From positions 8,758,058 to 8,822,057 of the forward strand of contig CM025849.1 in assembly GCA_003952965.2 (NCBI GenBank): 64,000 bases of DNA, read 5' to 3'. Positions 10,259 through 21,640 of this stretch are shown here, in pieces. The position numbers and the translations under genes are program-made. Source of the stretch: Morella rubra. Lineage: Eukaryota; Streptophyta; Magnoliopsida; Fagales; Myricaceae. The notes beneath the pieces were generated by a model. That model did not search any database. It was not told the origin of the DNA and saw nothing but the letters and a program-made list of their open reading frames with translations. Numbering within the stretch: the stretch's first letter is position 1; each line of letters begins with the position of its first letter.

Positions 10259-12934
10259 ATGACACATCTGAGATCGAAGACTTGCACCGTTTTTCTGATA
10301 TTGTTGTTCTTGTTCCTACACTGTGTTTCTCTGGTGGTTTCTCTTGGGGGAGACTACGAGATTTTGATTCGGGTCAAGAATGGCCAGCTGGACGACCCCA
10401 ATGGCAGCCTCAACCACTGGGTCTCTAATGGTGACAGCAATCCCTGTAATTGGACCGGCGTTAACTGTGACCCTCAGAAATTCGCAGTTAGTTCCATTGA
10501 CCTGTCCGTGTTGGGTATATCCGGCGGGTTCCCATTTGATTTCTGCCGGATTCAGACCCTCCAAAACCTCTCTCTCTCGGGCAATTACTTCAACGGGAGT
10601 CTTCAGTCCCAGCACCTGTCTCTGTGCTCACACCTTCGCTTGCTGAACCTCTCATCAAATCTCTTTGTCGGACAGCTGCCGGAGTTCTCACAGGAGTTCA
10701 CAGAATTGGAGGTTCTCGATCTCTCCAACAACAAATTCACTGGGGATATTCCGGCGAGCTTTGGTCAGTTCCCCTCGCTGAGAGTCCTTGCTCTGACTGC
10801 CAACTTGCTAAGCGGCTCGATCCCTTCCTTCCTAGGCAATCTCAGCGAGTTGACTCGGTTTGAACTTGGTTGCAATCCATTCAAGCCCAGTCCTTTACTT
10901 CCAGAGATTGGAAACCTGAAAAAGCTTGAAAATTTATGGCTGGCAGGGTCTAACCTCAACGGACACATACCGAACTCAATTGGAAAACTTGTCTCACTCA
11001 AGAACCTAGACTTATCCAACAATTCTCTTTCCGGTGAGATTCCTGGAAGTATTGGCGGATTGAAAAGTGTAGAGGAAATCAAACTCTACGAGAACCAGTT
11101 GTCCGGTGGACTGCCCGAAAGCATAGCGAATCTAACCAGTTTGCTCAGACTCGACGTCTCTGAAAACAGTCTCACTGGAAAACTATCAGAGAAGATCGCA
11201 GCAATGCCTCTCATTTGTCTGAGCCTCACAGACAACTTCTTCGAAGGCGAAATTCCAGAGGTTTTAGCTTCTAATCCGAATCTGCAACAGTTGAAGCTCT
11301 TTAACAACTCCTTTTCTGGTAAACTACCTGAAAACCTAGGAAAATTTTCTGACTTGGAGGATTTTGATGTTTCTACCAACAATTTCACCGATGGATTGCC
11401 AAAGTTCCTCTGTTACAGAAAAAAGCTTCAGCATCTAATCGCATTCAACAACCGGTTGTCTGGAAGCCTACCAGAATCCTACGGTGAGTGCGATTCTCTT
11501 AGTTATGTGATGATTGAAAACAACGAACTATCCGGTGCGGTACCGAGTGGATTTTGGAGTCTTCCACTGCTCGAGTTTCTTGAAATGCACAATAATAGAC
11601 TCGAAGGTTCCTTGCCGCGTTCCATATCCCTCGCTCGCCATCTCAATAAGATTTTGATCTCCGGCAATGATTTTAATGGCGAAATTCCTTCGGAAATTTG
11701 CCAACTAAATGGACTCCTCGTGATCGATTTCAGCAAAAACCGATTTTCCGGCGAGCTGCCGACGTGTGTAACGGGATTGAATAATTTACAGAAGCTTAGG
11801 ATGCAAGACAACATGTTATCTGGGGAGATTCCCAGTTCGGTAGGTTCGTGGACCGACTTGACGGAGTTGAACCTAGCTAGAAACCGTTTTTCTGGCAAAA
11901 TTCCGTCGGAGCTCGGAAATCTACCCATGCTAAAGTATCTGGATCTCTCCGGTAACTTGCTTAGTGGCGGGATTCCAGTGGCACTGACGAAGCTGAAGTT
12001 AAACGAGTTTAACCTCTCGGACAACAAACTCTACGGTAAAGTACCTCCGGGGTTCAGTAAAGATTGGTATCTCTCGAGCATATTGGGTAACAAGGAGCTC
12101 TGTAGCTCGAATTTGAATCCCCTGCCACCATGCTCAAAACCCAAGCTCGCCTCGTTGTATATTGTAGTCATACTGGCTGTCTGTGCTGTGCTCCTACTCG
12201 GGTCTTTGGTTTGGATCTTCAAGACCAAATGCCATGCATTTGGTGGCAAATCCAAACGCCCATGGGAGATAATCTCCTTTCAACGGATCGCGTTCAACGA
12301 GGTAGACATCATCCCCCAGCTAAAAGAAGAAAACGTGATCGGAGCTGGTGGGTCGGGTCGGGTATACAGAGTAACGCTAAAAAAGGGTCAGATAGTAGCG
12401 GTGAAGAGACTCTGGGGAGACACCATAAACCTGGATTCAGAAGCGGTATTCAGATCCGAGGTTGAGACATTGGGTCGGATCCGCCATAGCAATATCTTGA
12501 AGTTGCTGTTGAGTTGCAGCGGCGAGGACCGTAGGATGTTGGTGTATGAGTACATGGCGAATGGGAGCTTTGGTGACATGTTGCACGGAGAGAAGGGTGG
12601 AGGTTTGTTGGATTGGCCCAGGCGGTTGGCGATCGCACTGGGTGCGGCTCAGGGGCTGGCGTACCTTCATCATGACTGCGTGCCGGCTATTGTGCACCGG
12701 GACGTGAAGAGTAACAATATTCTCTTGGACGAGGAGTGGAAGCCGCGGGTGGCGGATTTTGGGCTGGCCAAAACTTTGCACCTTGAGGTCGGGGAGGGTG
12801 CAGGTTCTATGTCGCGTGTCGCTGGCTCCTATGGCTACATCGCGCCAGGTCAGTTTTTTTCTCATACGGAATTATCCTTTAGAATTCAGCTGTTTTCAAA
12901 ATTTCCTGTGCTTTTGCGACCTAGTACTTGCTGA
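10259..12934 (+). pseudogene. HSL2: HSL2-type LRR receptor kinase, 3'-truncated, left arm
   Basis: Closest family is HAESA-LIKE 2 (LRR-RLK subfamily XI), plasma-membrane receptors for IDA-type peptides that control cell separation. From Met at 10259: a hydrophobic signal peptide (residues 1 to about 27), an N-terminal cap with [10 protein letters not shown], about twenty LRRs, a transmembrane helix (about 631-655), and a kinase with GAGGSGRVY, the VAVKRLW lysine, HRDVKSNN and DFGLAK. Exon 1 ends at 12848 in GYIAP plus one base, with a GTCAGT donor. Exon 2, present in the third copy, is missing because the palindrome centre lies in the intron. Unspliced reading stops at 12934 after 28 non-family residues. 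The kinase therefore lacks the C-lobe from the APE motif on. The upstream in-frame ATG at 9995 is rejected because it overlaps the TATA box. Exon 1 is fully open. Confidence 0.9.
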
Positions 12935-13025
12935 AAATGTCTAGTTAAAACGTCCAATGTTCGAACGTCTAGCTGAAATTACCAGGAACAAGCAATAAGC
13001 ATGTTCTGACCAAAGAAGAAATGGA

Positions 13026-13078
13026 AGTTGAGTAAATGTAGAATAAGCTCCTAATTTAAGGTTGTCTTAGCCAAAATT
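13026..13078. other. Palindrome spacer (kinase intron remnant)
   Basis: This unpaired stretch matches, in the sense of the left gene, the intron of the third HSL2 copy (reverse complement of about 32900-32960). It is therefore left-copy intron that was kept when the right copy lost it. The left copy's intron runs to about 13080, where it meets the right copy's intron. Both parental sequences, judged from the third copy, have TTTC at this point, which suggests a microhomology join at 13077-13080. Confidence 0.75.
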
Positions 13079-13169
13079 TCATTTCCTTCTTTTGTCAGAA
13101 CATGCTTATTGCTTGTTCCTGGTAATTTCAGCTAGACGTTCGAACATTGGACGTTTTAACTAGACATTT

Positions 13170-15845
13170 TCAGCAAGTACTAGGTCGCAAAAGCACAGGA
13201 AATTTTGAAAACAGCTGAATTCTAAAGGATAATTCCGTATGAGAAAAAAACTGACCTGGCGCGATGTAGCCATAGGAGCCAGCGACACGCGACATAGAAC
13301 CTGCACCCTCCCCGACCTCAAGGTGCAAAGTTTTGGCCAGCCCAAAATCCGCCACCCGCGGCTTCCACTCCTCGTCCAAGAGAATATTGTTACTCTTCAC
13401 GTCCCGGTGCACAATAGCCGGCACGCAGTCATGATGAAGGTACGCCAGCCCCTGAGCCGCACCCAGTGCGATCGCCAACCGCCTGGGCCAATCCAACAAA
13501 CCTCCACCCTTCTCTCCGTGCAACATGTCACCAAAGCTCCCATTCGCCATGTACTCATACACCAACATCCTACGGTCCTCGCCGCTGCAACTCAACAGCA
13601 ACTTCAAGATATTGCTATGGCGGATCCGACCCAATGTCTCAACCTCGGATCTGAATACCGCTTCTGAATCCAGGTTTATGGTGTCTCCCCAGAGTCTCTT
13701 CACCGCTACTATCTGACCCTTTTTTAGCGTTACTCTGTATACCCGACCCGACCCACCAGCTCCGATCACGTTTTCTTCTTTTAGCTGGGGGATGATGTCT
13801 ACCTCGTTGAACGCGATCCGTTGAAAGGAGATTATCTCCCATGGGCGTTTGGATTTGCCACCAAATGCATGGCATTTGGTCTTGAAGATCCAAACCAAAG
13901 ACCCGAGTAGGAGCACAGCACAGACAGCCAGTATGACTACAATATACAACGAGGCGAGCTTGGGTTTTGAGCATGGTGGCAGGGGATTCAAATTCGAGCT
14001 ACAGAGCTCCTTGTTACCCAATATGCTCGAGAGATACCAATCTTTACTGAACCCCGGAGGTACTTTACCGTAGAGTTTGTTGTCCGAGAGGTTAAACTCG
14101 TTTAACTTCAGCTTCGTCAGTGCCACTGGAATCCCGCCACTAAGCAAGTTACCGGAGAGATCCAGATACTTTAGCATGGGTAGATTTCCGAGCTCCGACG
14201 GAATTTTGCCAGAAAAACGGTTTCTAGCTAGGTTCAACTCCGTCAAGTCGGTCCACGAACCTACCGAACTGGGAATCTCCCCAGATAACATGTTGTCTTG
14301 CATCCTAAGCTTCTGTAAATTATTCAATCCCGTTACACACGTCGGCAGCTCGCCGGAAAATCGGTTTTTGCTGAAATCGATCACGAGGAGTCCATTTAGT
14401 TGGCAAATTTCCGAAGGAATTTCGCCATTAAAATCATTGCCGGAGATCAAAATCTTATTGAGATGGCGAGCGAGGGATATGGAACGCGGCAAGGAACCTT
14501 CGAGTCTATTATTGTGCATTTCAAGAAACTCGAGCAGTGGAAGACTCCAAAATCCACTCGGTACCGCACCGGATAGTTCGTTGTTTTCAATCATCACATA
14601 ACTAAGAGAATCGCACTCACCGTAGGATTCTGGTAGGCTTCCAGACAACCGGTTGTTGAATGCGATTAGATGCTGAAGCTTTTTTCTGTAACAGAGGAAC
14701 TTTGGCAATCCATCGGTGAAATTGTTGGTAGAAACATCAAAATCCTCCAAGTCAGAAAATTTTCCTAGGTTTTCAGGTAGTTTACCAGAAAAGGAGTTGT
14801 TAAAGAGCTTCAACTGTTGCAGATTCGGATTAGAAGCTAAAACCTCTGGAATTTCGCCTTCGAAGAAGTTGTCTGTGAGGCTCAGACAAATGAGAGGCAT
14901 TGCTGCGATCTTCTCTGATAGTTTTCCAGTGAGACTGTTTTCAGAGACGTCGAGTCTGAGCAAACTGGTTAGATTCGCTATGCTTTCGGGCAGTCCACCG
15001 GACAACTGGTTCTCGTAGAGTTTGATTTCCTCTACACTTTTCAATCCGCCAATACTTCCAGGAATCTCACCGGAAAGAGAATTGTTGGATAAGTCTAGGT
15101 TCTTGAGTGAGACAAGTTTTCCAATTGAGTTCGGTATGTGTCCGTTGAGGTTAGACCCTGCCAGCCATAAATTTTCAAGCTTTTTCAGGTTTCCAATCTC
15201 TGGAAGTAAAGGACTGGGCTTGAATGGATTGCAACCAAGTTCAAACCGAGTCAACTCGCTGAGATTGCCTAGGAAGGAAGGGATCGAGCCGCTTAGCAAG
15301 TTGGCAGTCAGAGCAAGGACTCTCAGCGAGGGGAACTGACCAAAGCTCGCCGGAATATCCCCAGTGAATTTGTTGTTGGAGAGATCGAGAACCTCCAATT
15401 CTGTGAACTCCTGTGAGAACTCCGGCAGCTGTCCGACAAAGAGATTTGATGAGAGGTTCAGCAAGCGAAGGTGTGAGCACAGAGACAGGTGCTGGGACTG
15501 AAGACTCCCGTTGAAGTAATTGCCCGAGAGAGAGAGGTTTTGGAGGGTCTGAATCCGGCAGAAATCAAATGGGAACCCGCCGGATATACCCAACACGGAC
15601 AGGTCAATGGAACTAACTGCGAATTTCTGAGGGTCACAGTTAACGCCGGTCCAATTACAGGGATTGCTGTCACCATTAGAGACCCAGTGGTTGAGGCTGC
15701 CATTGGGGTCGTCCAGCTGGCCATTCTTGACCCGAATCAAAATCTCGTAGTCTCCCCCAAGAGAAACCACCAGAGAAACACAGTGTAGGAACAAGAACAA
15801 CAATATCAGAAAAACGGTGCAAGTCTTCGATCTCAGATGTGTCAT
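13170..15845 (-). pseudogene. HSL2: HSL2-type LRR receptor kinase, 3'-truncated, right arm
   Basis: Mirror copy of the left gene, with the same predicted protein over the whole open frame. Start codon at 15845, exon 1 end at 13256 followed by the GTCAGT donor, read-through stop at 13170. It faces the left copy tail to tail, with about 235 bp between the two read-through stops. It also lacks exon 2. Transcription of either gene through the centre would give the antisense of the other, so the RNA could fold back on itself for several kb. Confidence 0.9.
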
Positions 15846-16109
15846 CTTCGAAACAAAAATTGAAAGCTTGGCTACTGGCAGCTGAACATGTTTATTGGGT
15901 ATCTTGATTTGTGAGATAGAGAAAGGGAGGGAGTAACGGTTTGGGAATCGGTGGAATCCATAGCCGATACATGGAAGACAAGGTGACAAGTACGAGGACG
16001 ACAAGATTTTAAAGGCGGGATTACAGTTTCGAAGGGTCACATGGAAAGAGCTGCTGCGAATCGAAAAGGGTAGGTTCTTAATAAATTCATCTTTTGGGAT
16101 ATTGTGCAT

Positions 16110-16116
16110 TTTATAG
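16110..16116 (-). promoter_or_regulatory. TATA box of right HSL2-type gene
   Basis: Mirror of the left TATAAAA, about 264 bp upstream of the start at 15845. Confidence 0.5.
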
Positions 16117-17979
16117 CGAGGGAAATTTGGTACTTTGCGAGAAGAGAAATGGTTGTTGTTATATCCTGCAGGATTCTTTCCAAGAAGAATTTGGGAAGAA
16201 CTAAAAAGAACATGTATTGCGAGAATATAATTGCAGGTGTCTTTGGTAAATAGGGATGCAATTGCAATCTGAGCAAGCGAAACGTGATTGGTTTTAGCTT
16301 TTTAGGGGAAAGTAACAAAGGAAAATGGGTTGTACGTGAGATTGGAAAGGACTCGAAGTGCCCAATAGAGTGCCAACCGCATATTTCGGGAGGATGAATC
16401 CTTCTAGATTACTACTCGCGTATTAAGAGAAATGATTTACTCTAAGGGGGAAGGGGATCAATGGTGGAGATTTGGTTTGGCACGGATTCGAGGTTTTGAG
16501 TCTGAATGCTTGAAAATGAATGCAAATTGCTTTGAGTCAGTCAATGTGAAAGCGAAGGGGCACTTCAAAATTTCAAATGTTAAAGAGCTGGAAAAGGGAC
16601 TTCTACATCCATGGATTTGGATCAATTTACGAACCCTTAACTTTATTCTGAACCTCCTTTCACAGAAATTCAAGAGAGACGGACTAGTCCAGGCAGGCCA
16701 TTTTCTAAATAGAAAAACGCTAAACATAAACCAAACCCAATTTTGACGTATGAAAACGGCTGGCACTATACCTGTCCATTGCGTTCTGTCCTTCTCAGAA
16801 ATTTGTAATTTTTTATGTCTGTTTTACCTCCTAAAGATTTGGTAGGAAAAAATATCGCCCTATATCAGTTACACGTTACCTGGACAGTTAGAAACTATAG
16901 ATAGATTTCTTTTCATTTAATGTGTTCTTATAAAATTTCGAAAATTTAAGAGTCCATTTATTATGTCTATCTCTTTTATCGAATTACATGTATAATTCAA
17001 ATTAGAAAAGATTATAATCTAAATAGAATTGAAATTCTCTATAATTTCCTACTCGAATTGTAAATTTAGAGAGAGACAAACATAATAGGTGAACTCTATT
17101 GTAGGGTAGATATTGTCCAAAATTTTATATAATAAACATTAAATGGTATAAGGTCAGCATGTTGTGTCTATCTCTCTAATTCTACAATGCAATTTCAACA
17201 GAGAATTTGAAAAATATCTTGATCCATTCAAATAATCCAAATAAATGAATATAGGAAAGCTCAAAACAGCATCACGATACAATTATAGGCATATTTAGAG
17301 AGATACTAGTAATTTATGGGAGGGTTATTTTGATTGAGATATCCTCTGATTTTCTATCCAGTGGGACACAATAAAATGCATAATTAAGATTTTAAAAATT
17401 ACTAAAAAAAATCAAAAAATTAAGAATCATGCGAGGTGGCAAATATTGAGTTGATAAAATATAAATTATTTGACTTTAAAGTTATACCAAGAGCTCAAGA
17501 ATCCTCACATTGAATCATGTTCGAAACTCTAGAAGATTTCGATCTTAATTTGTTATCTTTAGACATCACTTTCAACAAACAGCAATAAAATAGGAAAAGA
17601 AAAAAGAAGCCCATGAGGAGATTATTATGCCTTCAATTCGTTACGAATTTCTCGTCCATAGTGCATTTTACCCTCGTGTTATTCCAGAAGGGAATGACCA
17701 AATAAGTAAATAACTAAGAAGATAATCATAAGAACTTGAGATAATGACCTTTCGAATTTATTGGTGTACACCGCCGTCGCCAAATCTTTAATACGTTCAA
17801 CTGAATGATTTGGTGTAACAAAATACGCAAAATATTCGAGAAGACCGAAGTTTTGCAAGGCTAGGAGTTTCCCATTTGTTGTCGTTTAACTTATAGGAAA
17901 AAGGTGTGCCGTTTATGTCGCACTTTCACTGTAGAACGGAGATATACGCATAAAAAGAAAGAAAAAAAAAATTGCAGCC
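16117..17979. other. Upstream region of right HSL2-type gene, no gene seen
   Basis: Mirror of 8119-9988. It contains an 82-bp segment between two GCGAGAA repeats (16137-16143 and 16219-16225). The third copy keeps a single ACGAGAA here, so it lacks the segment. No coding sequence is supported. Confidence 0.6.
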
Positions 17980-18776
17980 TAGGCTCACTTTTTTTTTTTT
18001 TTTTAAATCAAAACAGTTAAGATCAAGGAGGTTGAAAAACTTTAAGTACATGCTCTAAGGAGCACGTCGAACCCTCCAGAGAGGCGACGGACCAACAAGC
18101 AAAGGTCAAACAGTCTTGCAAACTCAAGCCTAAAAGAGCGAGTAGAGACCCATAAAAGGTGGAAATCTCACAGAGGGCAGCAAGCTGAGATGACCAGCGG
18201 AAAAGTAAAGCCAATGGCAGAATAGGATGGTAAGACCAGCAACTGGAGGTGAGAGATCAGCCAAATAGGAAAATGGGGAGACACGTGAGATCCACGCACG
18301 CGTGGACCCACACGGCGCTGCCTGGTCGGTCAACGGAGATGACCATGAAGAGCGCCTAGATGTCCATATGCCAACCACCTAGCGCGTGCATACCGGAGAG
18401 GGCCACCTACCGCTGAAAAATGAAGAGAAAGGACGGGCGCGTGAGATTCACGCGTGCGCGTGAGATCACACATACCGTCCCGTCGCGAATTGGTCGGTGC
18501 AGCAAGCTTCTCCAGGCGATGTAGATGTTGTCCTCACCAGTCATGGTCTTTAAAAACCCTTATAAGTGGTCGAAATGAAGAGTTTATTAAGGGATCTGGT
18601 CACGGAAGGCTAGAGCAAAGGAGAAGAGGGGGGTAGGAAGAGTTGGAGCTCCTCCCGCCGCCAAAGAGGGAGGTAGGAGGGGAGGGTTAATCAGTCAAGG
18701 AGGAGAAAATTCTAGAGAGAAGGCAGAGCCTCGCTCTCTAGAATAGGCCTCTAACCACAAAATTGTAGGCTCACTT
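17980..18776 (-). mobile_element. Poly-A retroposon with perfect 11-bp target duplication, right arm
   Basis: Flanked by TAGGCTCACTT at 17980-17990 and again at 18766-18776, with a poly-T (poly-A of the minus strand) run from 17991. The element proper is 17991-18765. This copy keeps the intact target duplication and so defines the insertion. The empty site is at 39095-39105 in the third HSL2 block. Several 1-2 bp indels separate it from the left copy. Confidence 0.9.
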
Positions 18777-18929
18777 ATTTAGTAGGGCCAAAAGAGAACT
18801 ATATTTGTCAAGAGAATAGTTGGGCTCCAGCCTTCTGGTTAAGATTTTTCCACTGCTAGTTTCGACCTAAAAGATTGTCCTAGTTCTCACGAGTGTGCTC
18901 ATTACATTTAAAAAATATATGGTCCGATC

Positions 18930-18979
18930 ACCACAATTGGGACATACAATATATATATAGATCACCACAATTGGGACAT

Positions 18980-19012
<33 letters not shown>
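18930..19012 (-). repeat. TA microsatellite and short tandem repeat, right arm
   Basis: Mirror of 7088-7180: two units with core CAATTGGGACATACAATA and a (TA)n run. Homology to the third HSL2 block ends just before this, at about 18902. Confidence 0.75.
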
Positions 19013-19013
<1 letters not shown>

Positions 19014-19024
19014 TAGGTATCATT

Positions 19025-20310
19025 AGATTTAGAAAATGATAACCAAAAAATTAAAATTAATTTACAAAAATTAGGAAAAAAATCTAAAAAATATATAAAA
19101 ATATTTAAACAAATATCAAAATAACAAATAAATATTCGCAAAAAATAAATTAAAACAAAAATTCAAAATCGCAGAATTGTATAAAATATATATAAAAAAT
19201 TAGTTCGCAACCTAGTTAATTGCTATAATTTACAACTTAAATTAAAAATCATCAAAATAAAAATCTAAAAGATATTCAGAAAATATAAAAATTATTACCA
19301 AATATTCTAAATATATATAAAAAAAAAAATCTAGGGATATTTACTAAAATAAAAAAGTAAAAATAATAATAAAAAAACAAATACAAAAAATAAAATTAAA
19401 CTTTAGAAAATTAAACTAAAACAGTATCCTAAATTTTTATAAAAATATGAAAAGAAACTAGAAAAGTTTAAAAAAAAAAAATTACGTTTTGGAGATTGAA
19501 TAAAAAATTAATTAATTTACAAAAACTAATTTTAAAAATTGGAACCACCCTAAGTAGCCAAAAGTGCGCCACCTCGCAGGGTTGAGCCCATAGGGAGCCC
19601 CCTCAACAGGGTGGCTAGTCTAAAAATATTCTTTATTTTTTGGTATTCTAATATTTTTTGTTTTTCGTAGTTTTTTTTTTATATTTTATTCATTTTGTAA
19701 TTTATATACTTTCTTATGATTTTTAAATTCTTTTGCTAAATGTCCCTAGATTTTTTAGATCTATTTATCCATTTTAATATTTTTGTTTAGTTATTTTTTT
19801 ATTTATATTTATTTGGTGGATTTTTTATTATTTTAGAAGCATCGCCAATTTTTGTTTTAAGTTTTTGTATATTTTTTAATTTATGTAAGTTATTTTTAGT
19901 ATTGTTATGAAAAAATTTCTGATCTAGGAAATTAATTTTTATTTTTTCACTGTATTGAATTTAAAAAAGTATGTTTTTCATCTTTAAACCTTTTGAGATT
20001 TTATATTTTTTTATTATTATGATAAAAAAATTTCTCTATTTTTTAAAATTAATTTTCCTTTTGCATTTTTCCTACAATTTCCCCACATTTTTATTTATTT
20101 TTAAAATTTATAGCAATTAATTAATTTTGCTAACTTATTTTTTATATATTTTCTACAATTTCCATTGATTTTTAAATTTGTTTTTTTTTATTATTTTACA
20201 AATATTTATTTGTTATTTTGATATTTTCTAATAACTTTTATATTTGTATAAATATTTTTGTGTTTTTTCCGAATTTTTTTCCCTAACTTTTGTAAATTAA
20301 TTTTGATGTT
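19025..20310. repeat. AT-rich foldback element, right arm
   Basis: Mirror of 5795-7075, with the GC-rich centre at about 19545-19622. The arms of the palindrome differ here by many A/T-run length changes. Confidence 0.65.
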
Positions 20311-20913
20311 ATTTGGTATTATTTCTTGAATATAATAGTTATTAAAAGAAAAATATTATTAAATAAATGAATCCAAACTGAACTAACCAAATAAACGTAA
20401 CATTGTTCTAAAATATTTTTTAATCTTCAAAATCTAAAATAAAAACTAAAATCTAAACGAAAATCTAAACTACCAAACAAGCCCATGATATAAAATGTAA
20501 AAGAAATGGCTCAGAAATCTGAGGATCTAATCCTAATGAAGGTTATATAGATTATAGCAACAGTTCACATCAAATTACGAAAAAAACCTCTATCTTGCAA
20601 AACGTCAAAGAAATGTGTTCTCATATCCGCGCATCTACCTAATCAAGCTAAAATTGTTTCAATTGACGTTACATTTTCCATCAGAACTCCACACTAGTTA
20701 TCTTTCAAAAAAATGCTTACTTTACACAAGAAAACAACCCTGACCTGGCAAATTTTTGTTAGTTTACCGCATCATATGTCAGATCCAGAGATCCACTCAC
20801 ATTTTACACAAACTGCAACAGGACTAATCGCGATGGAATCAGCCACGAAAACGAACAAGCGAATCGGAGCGGGAAATAAAGGAAGAAACGAGAACGAGTG
20901 AAATAAGTGGTAC
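20311..20913 (-). other. Tubulin intron 1 remnant, right arm
   Basis: Mirror of 5189-5794. It follows the donor of the orphan tubulin exon and leads to no second exon. Confidence 0.6.
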
Positions 20914-21006
20914 CTGAATGCCGTGCTCGAGGCAGTACAATTCCCAGCAGGCATTTCCGACCTGAATGCCGGCCTGGCCGATGTGGACCGAGTTGCACTC
21001 TCTCAT
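20914..21006 (-). pseudogene. TUA: Orphan exon 1 of an alpha-tubulin gene, right arm
   Basis: Same 31-codon exon as at 5096-5188, with the start codon at 21006 and the donor after 20914. Identical coding sequence. Truncated in the same way. Confidence 0.93.
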
Positions 21007-21290
21007 TTTGAAATGCTAAAAATGTAGGATAAAAAGAGAAAGGAAGAGAGGAGCGTTTATTAAGACGCCTCTCTTTTGGGAGCGACGCCTGTGATTCGGA
21101 ATGGGTTGTCTGTTGAGATTTGATTTCTCCTGTGGGGTCTTTAGAGTAATGATATACCCTCGTCTCAAAACCGACTTCTAGCCGACCCTGCATACGTGGC
21201 ACCAGGTTTAAAAAAACAAAAATTGCTTGCAAAAATGCTGTACACACTTCCCCCCCCCCCCCCCCCCTCCCCAAAAAAAAAAAATCTGCC

Positions 21291-21640
21291 GTGCATTTGT
21301 TTTCATCCTCTCCCCCAAACGAAGATAGCGGCTTGGAATTGGCTCCACTAGTGACCAAAGCTGATAGACCCAACACACCGCCGCATCGTCCACAACTGTC
21401 CGTTCGTTTCAGATCGGCACAGGCAAACCCAGATAGTTTTAGACCACCACAGGAAAGCCAACACAGCCACAGGTATTTTTCTTTGAAATTTTACTCTAGA
21501 AGTTACGATATAAGGTTTGGAGTTGGAAGTTGATTTGCATGTCTTACAAATCAAAGGGGTGGACATTGTACTTGGCGTTTTAAATTTTCTTTATATTGAT
21601 TTGTAATAAAAAAAAAATCATTTTTTGGAATAACTTATAG
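21291..21640 (+). promoter_or_regulatory. Probable 5' leader exon and intron of the FRS pseudogene, right arm
   Basis: An open segment up to a CACAG/GTATTT donor-like site near 21471, then an intron ending in TTATAG just before the FRS start at 21641. Divergent from the tubulin exon. Splice sites are inferred. Confidence 0.35.

Larger units (their letters stand above)
1..13025 (+). repeat. Left arm of giant inverted repeat (palindrome)
   Basis: The whole stretch recurs as its reverse complement at about 13079-26105. Paired positions sum to 26104 over the inner part (for example, the receptor ORF at 9995-12934 pairs with 13170-16109). The sum drifts only between about 26097 and 26106 further out, so the arms differ by small indels. 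From 9358 inward I see one substitution and no indel. Further out there are several differences per kb, mostly homopolymer lengths, short indels in AT-rich DNA and a few substitutions. Base 1 is still paired (with 26105), so the outer end lies beyond the window. This is seen directly; whether it is biological or an assembly fold-back is not decidable here. Confidence 0.97.

Noticed and set aside
10316-12865. Many open frames antisense to the HSL2 exon
   Set aside because: They are shadows of the LRR and kinase codon pattern and recur in all three copies without start context or family match.
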